DNA of 64,000 bases. It comes from Streptomyces caelestis (GTDB lineage: Bacteria > Actinomycetota > Actinomycetes > Streptomycetales > Streptomycetaceae). The notes under the pieces are model-generated. The model did no database searches and was not told the DNA's origin. It was given only the letters and a program-made list of their open reading frames with translations. The position numbers were made by a program, and so were the translations under genes. Shown piece by piece: positions 42,835-51,184 of the stretch. The DNA lies in the NCBI RefSeq assembly GCF_014205255.1, contig NZ_JACHNE010000001.1:4464001-4528000 (forward strand). The letters are read 5' to 3'. Position 1 is the first letter of the stretch; the number at the start of each line of letters is the position of its first letter.

Positions 42835-43670
42835 ATGGCTGGAATGAGAGCCCGTTGAACCTCAACATCCCCAGAATCCCCCGTAGAGGGCCCCGCCCGG
42901 CCGCCACGCACCGCCGCGGGCTGTCCCGCCGTGCCCTGCTCGGCCGTATCGCTGCCGTCGGCGGTGCCGTGGGCGTCGCCGCCCTGCCCGTCTCGCACTT
43001 CCTGTCCCAGGCGTACGCCGACGCGAACAACCCCATCCCGGGCCGTGTACGGGACGCCCTGCGCAGCGCGCAGGAGCGAACCCGGCGCGTGCTGGCCGGT
43101 TCGCGCTCCCACAACGGCTGGGAGATGGAGAACGCCGCGGACGACGGCGGCACCGTCTACACCCGACCCGTGCCCGGCACCCCGCTCACGGGCATCGCCG
43201 TCCGCATGGGTGACGTGGAGACCGTCCTCGTCCACCTGGTGCGCCGGTTCCACTACGAGGTCGACAGGCTGCGCCGGGGCGATGTCACCGGCTGGCACGG
43301 CCCGTCCGGCGTCGGCAAGGGCCGGCCGGAGTCCAACCTGGCGTCCGGCACGGCGGTGCGGATCCGCCCCGGCTTCTATCCGCGCGGCGCCCGGGGCGGC
43401 TTCTTCCCGCAGCAGGAGGTCGTGATCCGCGACATCCTCGCCGAGCTCGACGGCGTCGTCCGCTGGGGCGGTGACGACGCCACGCCCGACGAGTCGCTGT
43501 TCTCCATCGACGTACGGCCCGGCGACCAGCGGCTGGCCCAGGTCGCGGCCCGGATCCGCGGCTGGCAGCTGGAGCCGGGAGCCGGTGCGGGCGCCCCGGT
43601 GAACGTGCTGGCCGGCAGCCGGCGCAAGGCGGCCCGGGCTCTGGAGCGCCGGCAGCGCACCGCCGCGTGA
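42831..43670 (+). CDS. Tat-exported protein with degenerate M15 peptidase-like domain
   Basis: A 279-residue protein. A twin-arginine signal (RRGLSRRALLGRIAAVGGAV, cleavage near AYA-DANN, residue ~63) precedes the mature domain. Sequence around residues 168-178 (SNLASGTAVRI) and 211-226 (RWGGDDATPDESLFSI) lines up with M15 D-Ala peptidase zinc motifs SxHxxGxAxD and WGG...D.MHF. The two His and the Asp ligands are replaced by Leu, Arg and Leu. It may be a non-catalytic wall-binding relative. The GTG at 42831 overlaps the DUF1906 stop (GTGA); a TTG at 42855 with an upstream GAGAG is also possible. Confidence 0.7.
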   Translation: MNGWNESPLNLNIPRIPRRGPRPAATHRRGLSRRALLGRIAAVGGAVGVAALPVSHFLSQAYADANNPIPGRVRDALRSAQERTRRVLAGSRSHNGWEMENAADDGGTVYTRPVPGTPLTGIAVRMGDVETVLVHLVRRFHYEVDRLRRGDVTGWHGPSGVGKGRPESNLASGTAVRIRPGFYPRGARGGFFPQQEVVIRDILAELDGVVRWGGDDATPDESLFSIDVRPGDQRLAQVAARIRGWQLEPGAGAGAPVNVLAGSRRKAARALERRQRTAA

Positions 43671-43674
43671 CGCG

Positions 43675-43717
43675 CGAAAGGGGGGCTCACCGCCATCGGC
43701 GGTGAGCCCCCCTTTCG
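43675..43717. terminator. 20-bp perfect bidirectional terminator
   Basis: CGAAAGGGGGGCTCACCGCC (43675-43694) pairs perfectly with 43698-43717 around an ATC loop, between convergent genes. An A-rich start and T-rich end make it a strong terminator in both directions. Confidence 0.92.
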
Positions 43718-43813
43718 TGGTGCCCGTCCTGCGTGGTGCCTGTCCTGCGTGGTGCCTGTCCTGCGTGGTGCCTGTCCTGCGTGGTGCCTGTCCTGCGTGG
43801 TGCCTGTCCTGCT
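43718..43813. repeat. 16-bp tandem repeat (6 copies)
   Basis: The unit TGGTGCCTGTCCTGCG is repeated six times head to tail, with one C/T change in copy 1 and a final-base change in copy 6. It lies between the terminator and the dacA stop. It is a minisatellite-like array with no coding role. Confidence 0.92.
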
Positions 43814-43817
43814 TCTC

Positions 43818-44717
43818 CTACTTCGCGAAGCCGTAGTTCATCAGCTTCGTGGCGTCCGTCTTCCGCGCGGTCTTGTCGGTCGAGGCGAGGACCGTGCCGA
43901 TGACCGTCTTGCCGTTGCGGGTGGCGGCGAAGACCAGGCAGAACCCGGCCTCCGGGCCGGAGCCCGTCTTCACACCGATCGCGCCGGTGTAGCTGCTCAG
44001 CAGCGGGTTGGTGTTCTCCCACGGGGCCATCGTCCGCGTGCCGCCGGACTTCGTGGTCGTCTTCGCCGTGTACTTCTTCGTCTTGACGACCGTGCGGAAC
44101 ATGGTGTTCTTCATCGCGCTGCTGGCGAGCTTCGTCAGGTCGCGCGGTGTCGAGTAGTTGGCGCCCTTGCCGATGCCGTCGAACGAGTCGAAGTGGGTGT
44201 TCTTCAGACCCAGGTCCTTGGCGGTGGTGTTCATCTTGCCGATGAACGACTTCACGCGCGCCGCCCGCGACGAGCCCGAACCGAACTTGTCGGCGAGCGC
44301 GTACGCCGCGTCGCAGCCGGACGGGAGCATGAGCCCGTACAGCAGCTGGCGGACGGTGACCTTGTCGCCGACGATCAGACTGGCGTTCGACGCCCAGTTG
44401 TTGTCGACGATGTAGTCGCTGTACGCCTTCTGGATCGTGACCTTGCTGTCCAGGTTGAGCTTCGGCTGCTTCAGCACCACCAGGGCCGTCATGATCTTGG
44501 TGGTCGAGCCGGTGGAGCGGCGCGTGTCGGCCGCCTTGGTGTACAGCGACTTGCCGGTCGCGTTGTTCATCACGTAGCCGCCCTTGGCGGCGATCGAGGG
44601 CGCCGTGGCGGCCTGCGCCGGCGCGACGGTGAGAGCTCCGGTCGCGAGCATGGCGCCGGTGGTCACGGCGACGGCCGCAGCTCTGCGGAAACGGGTGCCC
44701 TGAATGCCGGTTATCAA
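43818..44717 (-). CDS. dacA: D-alanyl-D-alanine carboxypeptidase, S11 (DacA/PBP5-like)
   Basis: A 299-residue S11 penicillin-binding protein. A Sec signal (residues 1-36, APAQA cleavage) precedes the active-site STTK (Ser at about residue 71), the SxN-position motif SGC and the KTG triad motif VKTGSG. It trims the terminal D-Ala of muropeptide stems. The S11 C-terminal anchor domain is absent. The start is a TTG (44715-44717) reading MITGIQG; no in-frame ATG or GTG fits the signal peptide. The protein is short, as actinobacterial DacA enzymes often are. Confidence 0.9.
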   Translation of the reverse strand: MITGIQGTRFRRAAAVAVTTGAMLATGALTVAPAQAATAPSIAAKGGYVMNNATGKSLYTKAADTRRSTGSTTKIMTALVVLKQPKLNLDSKVTIQKAYSDYIVDNNWASNASLIVGDKVTVRQLLYGLMLPSGCDAAYALADKFGSGSSRAARVKSFIGKMNTTAKDLGLKNTHFDSFDGIGKGANYSTPRDLTKLASSAMKNTMFRTVVKTKKYTAKTTTKSGGTRTMAPWENTNPLLSSYTGAIGVKTGSGPEAGFCLVFAATRNGKTVIGTVLASTDKTARKTDATKLMNYGFAK

Positions 44718-44914
44718 GTGAAGTACCCCGATTACGTTGAATGCCCCATCGGTGCGGCCGAATTGAGGACGACGGGAAAGGGGGCCGCACGTGTCTCACT
44801 CGTAACTAGCACACGTGGTGGTGTCCTTGCCGAGCGGGACCCCCGCTTTGCCGCAGACGTGTGACATTCGAGTCCGCATACTGGACTAATGCATCCATGC
44901 GTACCTGTTGTATC

Positions 44915-44920
44915 TATGCT
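44915..44920 (+). promoter_or_regulatory. -10 hexamer of leaderless GntR gene
   Basis: TATGCT ends 6 bases before the ATG at 44927, and no ribosome site is present. This fits a leaderless transcript. An AT-rich upstream stretch (TGCATCCATGCG, TTGTATCT) could hold the GntR operator. Confidence 0.55.
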
Positions 44921-44926
44921 GTCGGC

Positions 44927-45577
44927 ATGACCCTGGCCGTGAAGCAACCTCCCGCCGCCGACCGCGTCTACACCCACGTCAAGCAGGGCGTGCTGGAGCG
45001 CCGTTACGAGGGCGGGACCCTCCTCACCGAGGGCGAGCTCGCCGAGGCCGTCGGGGTCTCGCGCACTCCGGTGCGTGAGGCGCTGCTCCGGCTGGAGGCC
45101 GAGGGGCTGATCCGGCTCTACCCGAAGAAGGGCGCCCTCGTCCTGCCGGTCTCCGCGCAGGAGATCGCCGACGTCGTCGAGACCCGGCTGCTCGTCGAGG
45201 AGCACGCGGCGCGCAAGGCCGTGCCCGCGCCCGCCGGGCTCATCGAGCGCCTGGAGGAGCTGCTGGCCCGGCAGAAGAAGCAGGCCGCCGCCGGAGACCT
45301 CGCGGGGGCCGCCGTCACCGACCGCTGCTTCCACGCCGAGATCGTCCGCAGCGGCGGCAACGAGATCCTCTCCCGGCTCTACGACCAGCTGCGCGACCGC
45401 CAGCTGCGGATGGGCGTCGCCGTCATGCACTCCCACCCCGACCGGATCGCCAAGACCCTCGCCGAGCACGAGGAGATCCTCGACGCGCTGCGCGCCGGGG
45501 ACGCCGAGGCGGCCGTCGGGCTGGTCCACCGGCACGTCGGCTGGTTCTCGCACCTGGCCCGGGGGGAGGTCCGATGA
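44927..45577 (+). CDS. GntR-family regulator, FCD (FadR) subgroup
   Basis: A 216-residue GntR protein. The winged HTH is TLLTEGELAEAVGVSRTPVREALLRLEAEGLI and the C-terminal FCD domain carries the metal-binding D...H...H pattern (DRCFHAEIVRSGG, LAEHEEILDALRAGD). The ATG at 44927 is chosen over an upstream ATG because TATGCT lies just before it. It overlaps the MFS gene (ATGA), which it probably regulates. Confidence 0.88.
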   Translation: MTLAVKQPPAADRVYTHVKQGVLERRYEGGTLLTEGELAEAVGVSRTPVREALLRLEAEGLIRLYPKKGALVLPVSAQEIADVVETRLLVEEHAARKAVPAPAGLIERLEELLARQKKQAAAGDLAGAAVTDRCFHAEIVRSGGNEILSRLYDQLRDRQLRMGVAVMHSHPDRIAKTLAEHEEILDALRAGDAEAAVGLVHRHVGWFSHLARGEVR

Positions 45578-46866
45578 GCAGCACGCTGCCGGGCGATCCT
45601 CCGGGTGGCCGGCGCGCACTGGCGGTCTGGGGCATCGGCGTCTCGGTCTACTTCGTCGCGGTCATCTTCCGCACGTCCCTGGGCGTGGCCGGCCTCGACG
45701 CCGCCGACCGCTTCCACGTCAACGCCTCCGCGCTGTCCACCTTCTCCATCCTCCAGCTGCTGGTCTACGCGGGCATGCAGATACCCGTCGGCCTGCTCGT
45801 CGACCGGCTCGGCACCAAGAAGGTGCTGGCTCTCGGGGCGGTGCTGTTCACGGCCGGGCAGCTGGGCTTCGCGTTCTCCCCGTCGTACGGCATGGCGCTC
45901 GCGTCCCGGGCGCTGCTCGGCTGCGGTGACGCGCTGACCTTCATCAGCGTGCTGCGCCTCGGCAGCCGGTGGTTCCCGGCCCGGCGCGGCCCGCTCGTCG
46001 CCCAGTTCGCGGGGCTGGTGGGCATGGCGGGCAACCTCGTCTCCACGCTCGTCCTGGCCCGGCTGCTGCACGGCGTCGGCTGGACGGCGGCCTTCGCGGG
46101 CAGCGCGGCCGCCGGGGCCGTGGTGTTCGTCCTGGTACTGCTGTTCCTGAAGGACCACCCGGAGGGCCACGAGCCGGAGCCGCTCCCGCATCAGGGCGTG
46201 GCCTACGTACGGCGGCAGATCGCCGCCGCCTGGCGGGAGCCGGGGACGCGGCTCGGCCTGTGGGTGCACTTCACGACCCAGTTCCCGGCGATGGTGTTCC
46301 TGCTGCTGTGGGGCCTGCCGTTCCTCGTCGAGGCCCAGGGACTGTCCCGGGCCACGGCCGGCGAACTCCTCACGCTGGTCGTGCTGTCGAACATGGTCGT
46401 CGGCATGGTCTACGGCCAGATCGTCGCCCGGCACCACGGGGCGCGGCTGCCGCTCGCGCTCGGCACGGTCGGGACGACGGCGGCCCTGTGGGCGGCGACG
46501 CTGGCCTACCCCGGCCCGCACGCCCCGATGTGGCTGCTGATCGTGCTGTGCGCGGTGCTCGGGGCATGCGGGCCCGCCTCGATGCTCGGCTTCGACTTCG
46601 CCCGCCCGGCGAACCCGCCCGAGCGGCAGGGCACGGCCTCCGGCATCACCAACATGGGCGGCTTCGTGGCCTCCATGACCACGCTGTTCGCGATCGGGGT
46701 GCTGCTGGACGCCACCGGCGACGACTACACCGTGGCCTTCTCGGTGGTGTTCGTGCTTCAGGCGTTCGGGGTCGCGCAGATCCTGCGGCTGCGCGAGCAG
46801 GCGGCCCGGCGCGAGCGGGAACGGCTGGTGGCGAGCCGGGTGGAGACGGTGCACGTCCCGGCATAG
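45574..46866 (+). CDS. MFS transporter
   Basis: A 430-residue major facilitator with about twelve membrane segments. The cytoplasmic-loop motif GLLVDRLGTKKVLALG and the segments VSVYFVAVIFRTSLGVAGL and GDALTFISVLRLGSRWFPARRG mark the family. It is co-translated with the GntR regulator and ends 7 bases from a convergent methyltransferase. Substrate class is unknown; nitrate/sialate-type MFS are similar in shape. Confidence 0.88.
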   Translation: MSSTLPGDPPGGRRALAVWGIGVSVYFVAVIFRTSLGVAGLDAADRFHVNASALSTFSILQLLVYAGMQIPVGLLVDRLGTKKVLALGAVLFTAGQLGFAFSPSYGMALASRALLGCGDALTFISVLRLGSRWFPARRGPLVAQFAGLVGMAGNLVSTLVLARLLHGVGWTAAFAGSAAAGAVVFVLVLLFLKDHPEGHEPEPLPHQGVAYVRRQIAAAWREPGTRLGLWVHFTTQFPAMVFLLLWGLPFLVEAQGLSRATAGELLTLVVLSNMVVGMVYGQIVARHHGARLPLALGTVGTTAALWAATLAYPGPHAPMWLLIVLCAVLGACGPASMLGFDFARPANPPERQGTASGITNMGGFVASMTTLFAIGVLLDATGDDYTVAFSVVFVLQAFGVAQILRLREQAARRERERLVASRVETVHVPA

Positions 46867-46873
46867 GCGTAGA

Positions 46874-47617
46874 TCAACGGGCCACCACCGGTACCAGGGT
46901 GAGGTACGCGAGCCCGAGGACGCCGCGGTAGGTGAGCCAGGCGGCTCGGTGGCGGTCGGCGCGCTCCCGGGTCTCGGCGGCCAGGGGGTGGCCGGGGTGC
47001 TCGGCGAGCCACACCTCGGTGTCCGCGAGGTACGCCGACTCGAACGCCTCCCATTCGTCGAGGCTCGCGGTCTCCGTCCACTCGGGCCGGAACCCCGCGT
47101 CGACGGCCAGGCCGACGAGGGTCGCGAGGTCGGGGTGGTCGGTGGCGCTCGCGTCCGGCCACATGCGGGCCAGCTCCGCCTCGGTCGGGGTGCGGTGCCA
47201 GAAGCCTTCTCCGAGGAGGACGCGGCCGTGGTCGGTGACCAGGCGGCGCAGTTCCGCGAGCGCCTCGGGGAGTTGGCCGGCGAGGGCCTGGCTCGCGCCG
47301 ACGCACAGGACGAGGTCGGCGGGGCCGTGGGGTGTTCCGGCGGCGGACTCCTCGAGGAAACGGACTCGGTCCGTGAGACCTCTTGCCTCGGCGGCTTGTC
47401 GGCCGCGGGCCAGGTCCTCGGCGTTGATGTCGATGCCGGTGCCGGTTGCCGCCGGGGTGGCGGCCAGGATGCGGAGCATCAGCTCGGCCCAGCCGCAGCC
47501 GATGTCGAGGACGGTGGTGGGGGCGTGGCGGGTCAGGCGTGCGACCAGCCGGTCTGCGCGTGGTTCCGAGAGCGGGCCGTGGAACGTGAGGCGGCTGTGA
47601 CGGGGCGGGGTTGTCAT
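46874..47617 (-). CDS. SAM-dependent methyltransferase
   Basis: A 247-residue class I methyltransferase. Motif I is VLDIGCGWAELMLRI, then GIDINAEDLARG and the post-motif LVLCVGASQALAG. A later GEGFWHRTPTEAELA region resembles enzymes annotated as small-molecule methyltransferases. The ATG at 47615-47617 gives the family start; the upstream reading runs through repeats. The acceptor is unknown. Confidence 0.85.
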   Translation of the reverse strand: MTTPPRHSRLTFHGPLSEPRADRLVARLTRHAPTTVLDIGCGWAELMLRILAATPAATGTGIDINAEDLARGRQAAEARGLTDRVRFLEESAAGTPHGPADLVLCVGASQALAGQLPEALAELRRLVTDHGRVLLGEGFWHRTPTEAELARMWPDASATDHPDLATLVGLAVDAGFRPEWTETASLDEWEAFESAYLADTEVWLAEHPGHPLAAETRERADRHRAAWLTYRGVLGLAYLTLVPVVAR

Positions 47618-47719
47618 GCGCAGGGACGGTACGTGGAGTGGTGGGCGGGCGGCATGGGGTTTTTGCCGCAGTGGCCGTTGGTGCCGGGAGCGGGTGGGTG
47701 CGCAGCTCGGCGCGGCGAG

Positions 47720-47817
47720 GTGCCTCCCCCAAGCTCTTCGAGCAGGGGGTACCCCCAGCGCCCACCCGTGCCGCCCTGGGGGCACCTCCCAGGCCCTTGA
47801 GGCACTGGGGGAGGCAC
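47720..47817. mobile_element. 98-bp MITE-like element with 11-bp terminal inverted repeats
   Basis: GTGCCTCCCCC (47720-47730) and GGGGGAGGCAC (47807-47817) are perfect terminal inverted repeats. Inside are CAAGCTCTTCGAGCAGGGGG and TACCCCCAG, the same core as the paaN insertion at 17317-17360. It lies downstream of the MDMPI-like gene, which runs toward the methyltransferase start. It is too small to code a transposase. Confidence 0.55.
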
Positions 47818-47835
47818 GACTGCCCGCAGCCAGGG

Positions 47836-48660
47836 CTACTTCGTCACCGTGAAGTTGCGCAGGATCGCCGCCGTCAAGTCCGGGTCGCCCTCCGTTTTCA
47901 CCCTGTCCGTCACCGACTCCGGCGTCACGCGGCCGCAGGCCAGGCGGACGTATGTCTCCCAGTCGAGGGTGAGGGTGGCGGCGGGGCCGAGGGCGGGGGC
48001 CGTTTCGAGGGTGCCGCGGCCCTGGATGTCGACGCGGATCGTGCGCAGGAACTCGATGGGACCGTGGACGTCGAAGACGACGGCCGAGCTGCGCGGTGCC
48101 TGCGCGTCCTCGGCGACCACGCGCGGGAGTTCGCCGAGCAGCACGTCACGGGCGACGTGCGCGCCGGGGGAGTCGAGGTTGCCGGGCCGGCCGAGGGCCG
48201 TGCGCAGGTCCTGCTCGTGCACCCACACGTCGAAGGCGTGCCGACGCATGGACTCCTCGAGGGTCAGCTCCGTGCCGAACGGGCCGCGCACCTTCGCGCC
48301 CGGGTCGCGCGAGTCGTTGCGCAGCTGGCGGTTGCGGCGGATGATCACGTACTCCAGCTCGGAGGTCATCTCCGGCGCCGTGTGGTGACGGCGGACGTCG
48401 ACCTGCATCTCCATGTAGCGCTGGTGGTCGTTGGTCACGTGGAAGAGGTCGCGCGGCAGCGTGTGGATGGGGCGTGGGTCGCCCAGCATCTCGCAGTCCA
48501 GGCCGATGACGTGGGAGACCACGTCCCGCACCGACCACCCGGGGCACGGCGTCCGCCGGTTCCACTCGGCCTCCGCGAGCGGCTGGAGCAGCTCGGATAT
48601 CGCTTCGATGGAGTGGGTCCAGGCGTCGGCGTAGGGCTGGAGGGTGGGATGCAGACTCAC
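47836..48660 (-). CDS. Maleylpyruvate isomerase/mycothiol-dependent MDMPI-fold protein
   Basis: A 274-residue protein of the mycothiol-dependent maleylpyruvate isomerase (DinB-like) superfamily. The N-terminal metal-binding region has WNRRTPCPGWSVRDVVSHVIG with His in VSHV, and HAFDVWVHEQDLR supplies the other His ligands. The C-terminal domain is the MDMPI_C/SCP2-like beta-rich part. Family members use mycothiol in isomerisation or transfer; the substrate is not known. The start is GTG (48658-48660). Confidence 0.82.
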   Translation of the reverse strand: MSLHPTLQPYADAWTHSIEAISELLQPLAEAEWNRRTPCPGWSVRDVVSHVIGLDCEMLGDPRPIHTLPRDLFHVTNDHQRYMEMQVDVRRHHTAPEMTSELEYVIIRRNRQLRNDSRDPGAKVRGPFGTELTLEESMRRHAFDVWVHEQDLRTALGRPGNLDSPGAHVARDVLLGELPRVVAEDAQAPRSSAVVFDVHGPIEFLRTIRVDIQGRGTLETAPALGPAATLTLDWETYVRLACGRVTPESVTDRVKTEGDPDLTAAILRNFTVTK

Positions 48661-48852
48661 GGAACGGGACCCCTCGGCGGTCGGTGCACGGGCAGGTGGT
48701 GGCGGTTGCCAGTGGGAGGTGGCGGCTGTCGGCGGGTGTCTTGGCAGCTAAGTTACGCTGCTGTGAGGCACCCCGGCAGTGCTTTCGTGTGACGATCGTA
48801 GGCCCGTGGGGAAGCCCTTGTTGGACGGGCCGAATGCCAGGACGGTGGTAGT

Positions 48853-49650
48853 GTGCGCGCCTCTGTGATCCAGATCGCCGTAGACGAGGGCGAATCGGTC
48901 GAATCGCGCCGTCGGCGGGCGGCCTCGATGGTCCGCGATCAGGCCGGGGCCGATCTCGTCGTCCTGCCGGAGCTGTGGACCACGGGTGCCTTCGCCTACG
49001 AGGAGTTCGGGCAGGAGGCCGAGCCGCTCGAAGGGCCGACGTACGAGACGATGGCGAAGGCCGCGAGCGACGCCGGTGTGTGGCTGCACGCGGGCTCGAT
49101 CCCGGAGCGGGATCCTGAGGGGCCGCTCTACAACACCTCCCTCGTCTTCTCCCCGGCCGGCGATCTCGCCGCCGTCTACCGCAAGATCCACCGCTTCGGC
49201 TTCGACAAGGGCGAGGCCGTGCTGATGGGCGCGGGTGCCGAGCTGGTGACGGTCCGTCTGCCGTCGACCACCCTGGGCCTCGGCACCTGTTACGACCTCC
49301 GTTTCCCCGAACTCTTCCGCGGGCTCGTCGACGCCGGTGCCGAGACGCTCGTGGTCCCGGCGGGCTGGCCGGAGCGCCGCCGGGCCCACTGGACGCTGCT
49401 GGCTCAGGCGCGGGCGGTCGAGAACCAGTCGTTCGTCGTCGCGTGCGGAACGGCCGGGACGCACGCCGGGGTTCCCCAGGCCGGTCACTCGATCGTGGTC
49501 GACCCGTGGGGTGAGGTGCTGGCCCAGGCGGGCGCCGGCGAGGAGGTCCTGACGGTGGAGTTCGACCCGGGGAAGGTCGCGACGACGCGGGAGCAGTTCC
49601 CGGTGCTGAAGGACCGGGTGCTGGGGCTCCAGCCTCCTCGCAGGCCCTGA
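48853..49650 (+). CDS. Carbon-nitrogen hydrolase (Nit-family amidase)
   Basis: A 265-residue carbon-nitrogen hydrolase with the full Glu-Lys-Cys triad: E40 in LVVLPELWTTG, K111 in VYRKIHRFG and C146 in GLGTCYDLRFPEL. It is closest in shape to the Nit2/omega-amidase group. It may repair or hydrolyse deaminated or oxidised amides. The GTG at 48853 gives the family N-terminus; no ribosome site is evident, so the start may be leaderless from TAGTGT. Confidence 0.88.
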   Translation: MRASVIQIAVDEGESVESRRRRAASMVRDQAGADLVVLPELWTTGAFAYEEFGQEAEPLEGPTYETMAKAASDAGVWLHAGSIPERDPEGPLYNTSLVFSPAGDLAAVYRKIHRFGFDKGEAVLMGAGAELVTVRLPSTTLGLGTCYDLRFPELFRGLVDAGAETLVVPAGWPERRRAHWTLLAQARAVENQSFVVACGTAGTHAGVPQAGHSIVVDPWGEVLAQAGAGEEVLTVEFDPGKVATTREQFPVLKDRVLGLQPPRRP

Positions 49651-49660
49651 GGACGCGCCC

Positions 49661-50152
49661 TCAGTCCCCCCGCTCCTTCTCCGCCAGGTGGATCACACAC
49701 ACCGCCACCGCGATCAGCAGCGCCGGATCCGCGTCCTCGCGGACGACCTCCACGCCGTAGGTGTCCCGCACGGTCAGCCACCGCCGGGAGACCACCGCCA
49801 GCAGCTCCCCGTCGTACTCGACGGCGAACTCCCGGTCGAGGATCTTGCCGCTGACGTCCAGCTCACTGCCGTCGGCCAGGGACACCCGGTAGTGGTTGCG
49901 CAGCAGGGACAGACGTTTCCGGCGGATCGTCGCCAGCGGCTCGCCGCCCCGCTGGAGCACCATCGTGTCGCGCAGGGCGAGCATCTTCTGGTGGATGTCG
50001 ACGAGGACGCGCCCCTGGGTGTCCTTCAGCTCCCAGGTGTCCCGCAGGCGCAGTGCCTTGCCGTCGACGAGGAACACCTTGGTGCCGCGGTCGTCCTCGA
50101 TCCAGTAGTCGTCGCCGAAGCCGAGGAGCCGGTCGTACACGAGGAATCTCAT
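49661..50152 (-). CDS. LURP-one-related (scramblase-like) protein
   Basis: A 163-residue LURP-one-related family protein made of repeating beta-strands (DDYWIEDDRGTKVFLVDGKA, LLRNHYRVSLADGSELDVSG, EFAVEYDGELLAVVSRRWLT). The fold is tubby/scramblase-like. Its ATG overlaps the AraC gene stop (ATGA). Function in bacteria is not established. Confidence 0.8.
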   Translation of the reverse strand: MRFLVYDRLLGFGDDYWIEDDRGTKVFLVDGKALRLRDTWELKDTQGRVLVDIHQKMLALRDTMVLQRGGEPLATIRRKRLSLLRNHYRVSLADGSELDVSGKILDREFAVEYDGELLAVVSRRWLTVRDTYGVEVVREDADPALLIAVAVCVIHLAEKERGD

Positions 50153-51132
50153 GACACCAGGGCTTCCCCGGCGCCCGCTCCGAAACGCCGTCGATAGGCC
50201 GAGGGGCTCAGCCCGGTCACCCGCCGCAGCCGGGTCCGCAGGTTGGCGGCCGTCCCGAGCCCGCTGCGGGCCGCCACCACGTCCAGCCGTTCCTCGCCCC
50301 GCTCGATCAGCCGACAGGCCAGCGCCACCCGCTCCCCGGTCAGCCATGCCAGCGGTGTCGTCCCGAGCTGGGCGCGGAAGCGCCGGTGGAGCGTGGCCGG
50401 GCTGACACGCGCGCGTGCGGCCAGGTCCGTCACCGTCAGCGGCTCGCCCAGCCGCTCCTGCGCCCACTCCAGCAGGGGTGCCAGGGACTCGTCCCGCACC
50501 TGAGGCACCGGCCGCTCCACGAACTGCCGCTGCCCGCCGTCCCGGTGCGCGGCGAACACCAGCCGCCGGGAGACGTGGTTGGCGATCTCGGCGCCGTGGT
50601 CACGTCGTACGACGTGCAGGCCCAGGTCCAGCGCCGAGGCGCTGCCGGAGGCGGTCAGGACGTCGCCGTCGTCCACGAACAGTACGTCCGGCTCCAGCAG
50701 CACCTCGGGGTACCTCGCCCTGAAGGACTCCGCCCACATCCAGTGGCAGGCCGCCCGCCGCCCGTCCAGCAGCCCGGCCTCCGCCATCGTGAAGGCACCC
50801 GAGCAGAACCCGACCAGCCGTGCACCACGCGCGTGTGCCCGGCGTACGGCATCCAGGACGCGCGGCGCCCGGGGTGTTTCTGTGTCGGGCCGGTTCGGCA
50901 CGATCAGGGTGTCCGCCTCCTCGGCGGCCTCCAGTCCGGCCACTCCGGTGAGCGTGAAGAAGCCGTCCCGCATACGCGTGTGCGGTGCGGCGGCGCACAG
51001 CCGGAAGTCGTACAGCTCTCGCCCGAGCTCCGGCCTGCGCAGCCCGAAGATCTCGATGGCGCAGCTCATCTCGAAGGGGTTCGAGTTCTCGTCCACCATC
51101 AGGACGACCCGGTGCGAGGATCCTTGCGGCAT
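50149..51132 (-). CDS. AraC-family regulator with DJ-1/PfpI-like domain
   Basis: A 327-residue GlxA/FtrA-type regulator. Residues ~8-185 form a class-I glutamine-amidotransferase-like domain (VVLMVDENSNPFEMSCAIEI, GARLVGFCSGAFTMAEAGLL). Residues ~220-320 are the AraC double HTH (DLAARARVSPATLHRRFRAQ, LGTAANLRTRLRRVTGLSPS). It is coupled to the LURP-one gene and diverges from a cupin. AdpA-type regulators share this layout, but this looks like a paralogue. Confidence 0.88.
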   Translation of the reverse strand: MPQGSSHRVVLMVDENSNPFEMSCAIEIFGLRRPELGRELYDFRLCAAAPHTRMRDGFFTLTGVAGLEAAEEADTLIVPNRPDTETPRAPRVLDAVRRAHARGARLVGFCSGAFTMAEAGLLDGRRAACHWMWAESFRARYPEVLLEPDVLFVDDGDVLTASGSASALDLGLHVVRRDHGAEIANHVSRRLVFAAHRDGGQRQFVERPVPQVRDESLAPLLEWAQERLGEPLTVTDLAARARVSPATLHRRFRAQLGTTPLAWLTGERVALACRLIERGEERLDVVAARSGLGTAANLRTRLRRVTGLSPSAYRRRFGAGAGEALVS

Positions 51133-51184
51133 GTGCGATTTCTAGCACTCGTGCGAGACCCACGGCACCCCTGAAGATCACCCC

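Noticed and set aside
43718..43813. CRISPR array
   Set aside because: The 16-bp units are directly adjacent with no unique spacers, so it is a simple tandem repeat; no cas genes lie nearby.
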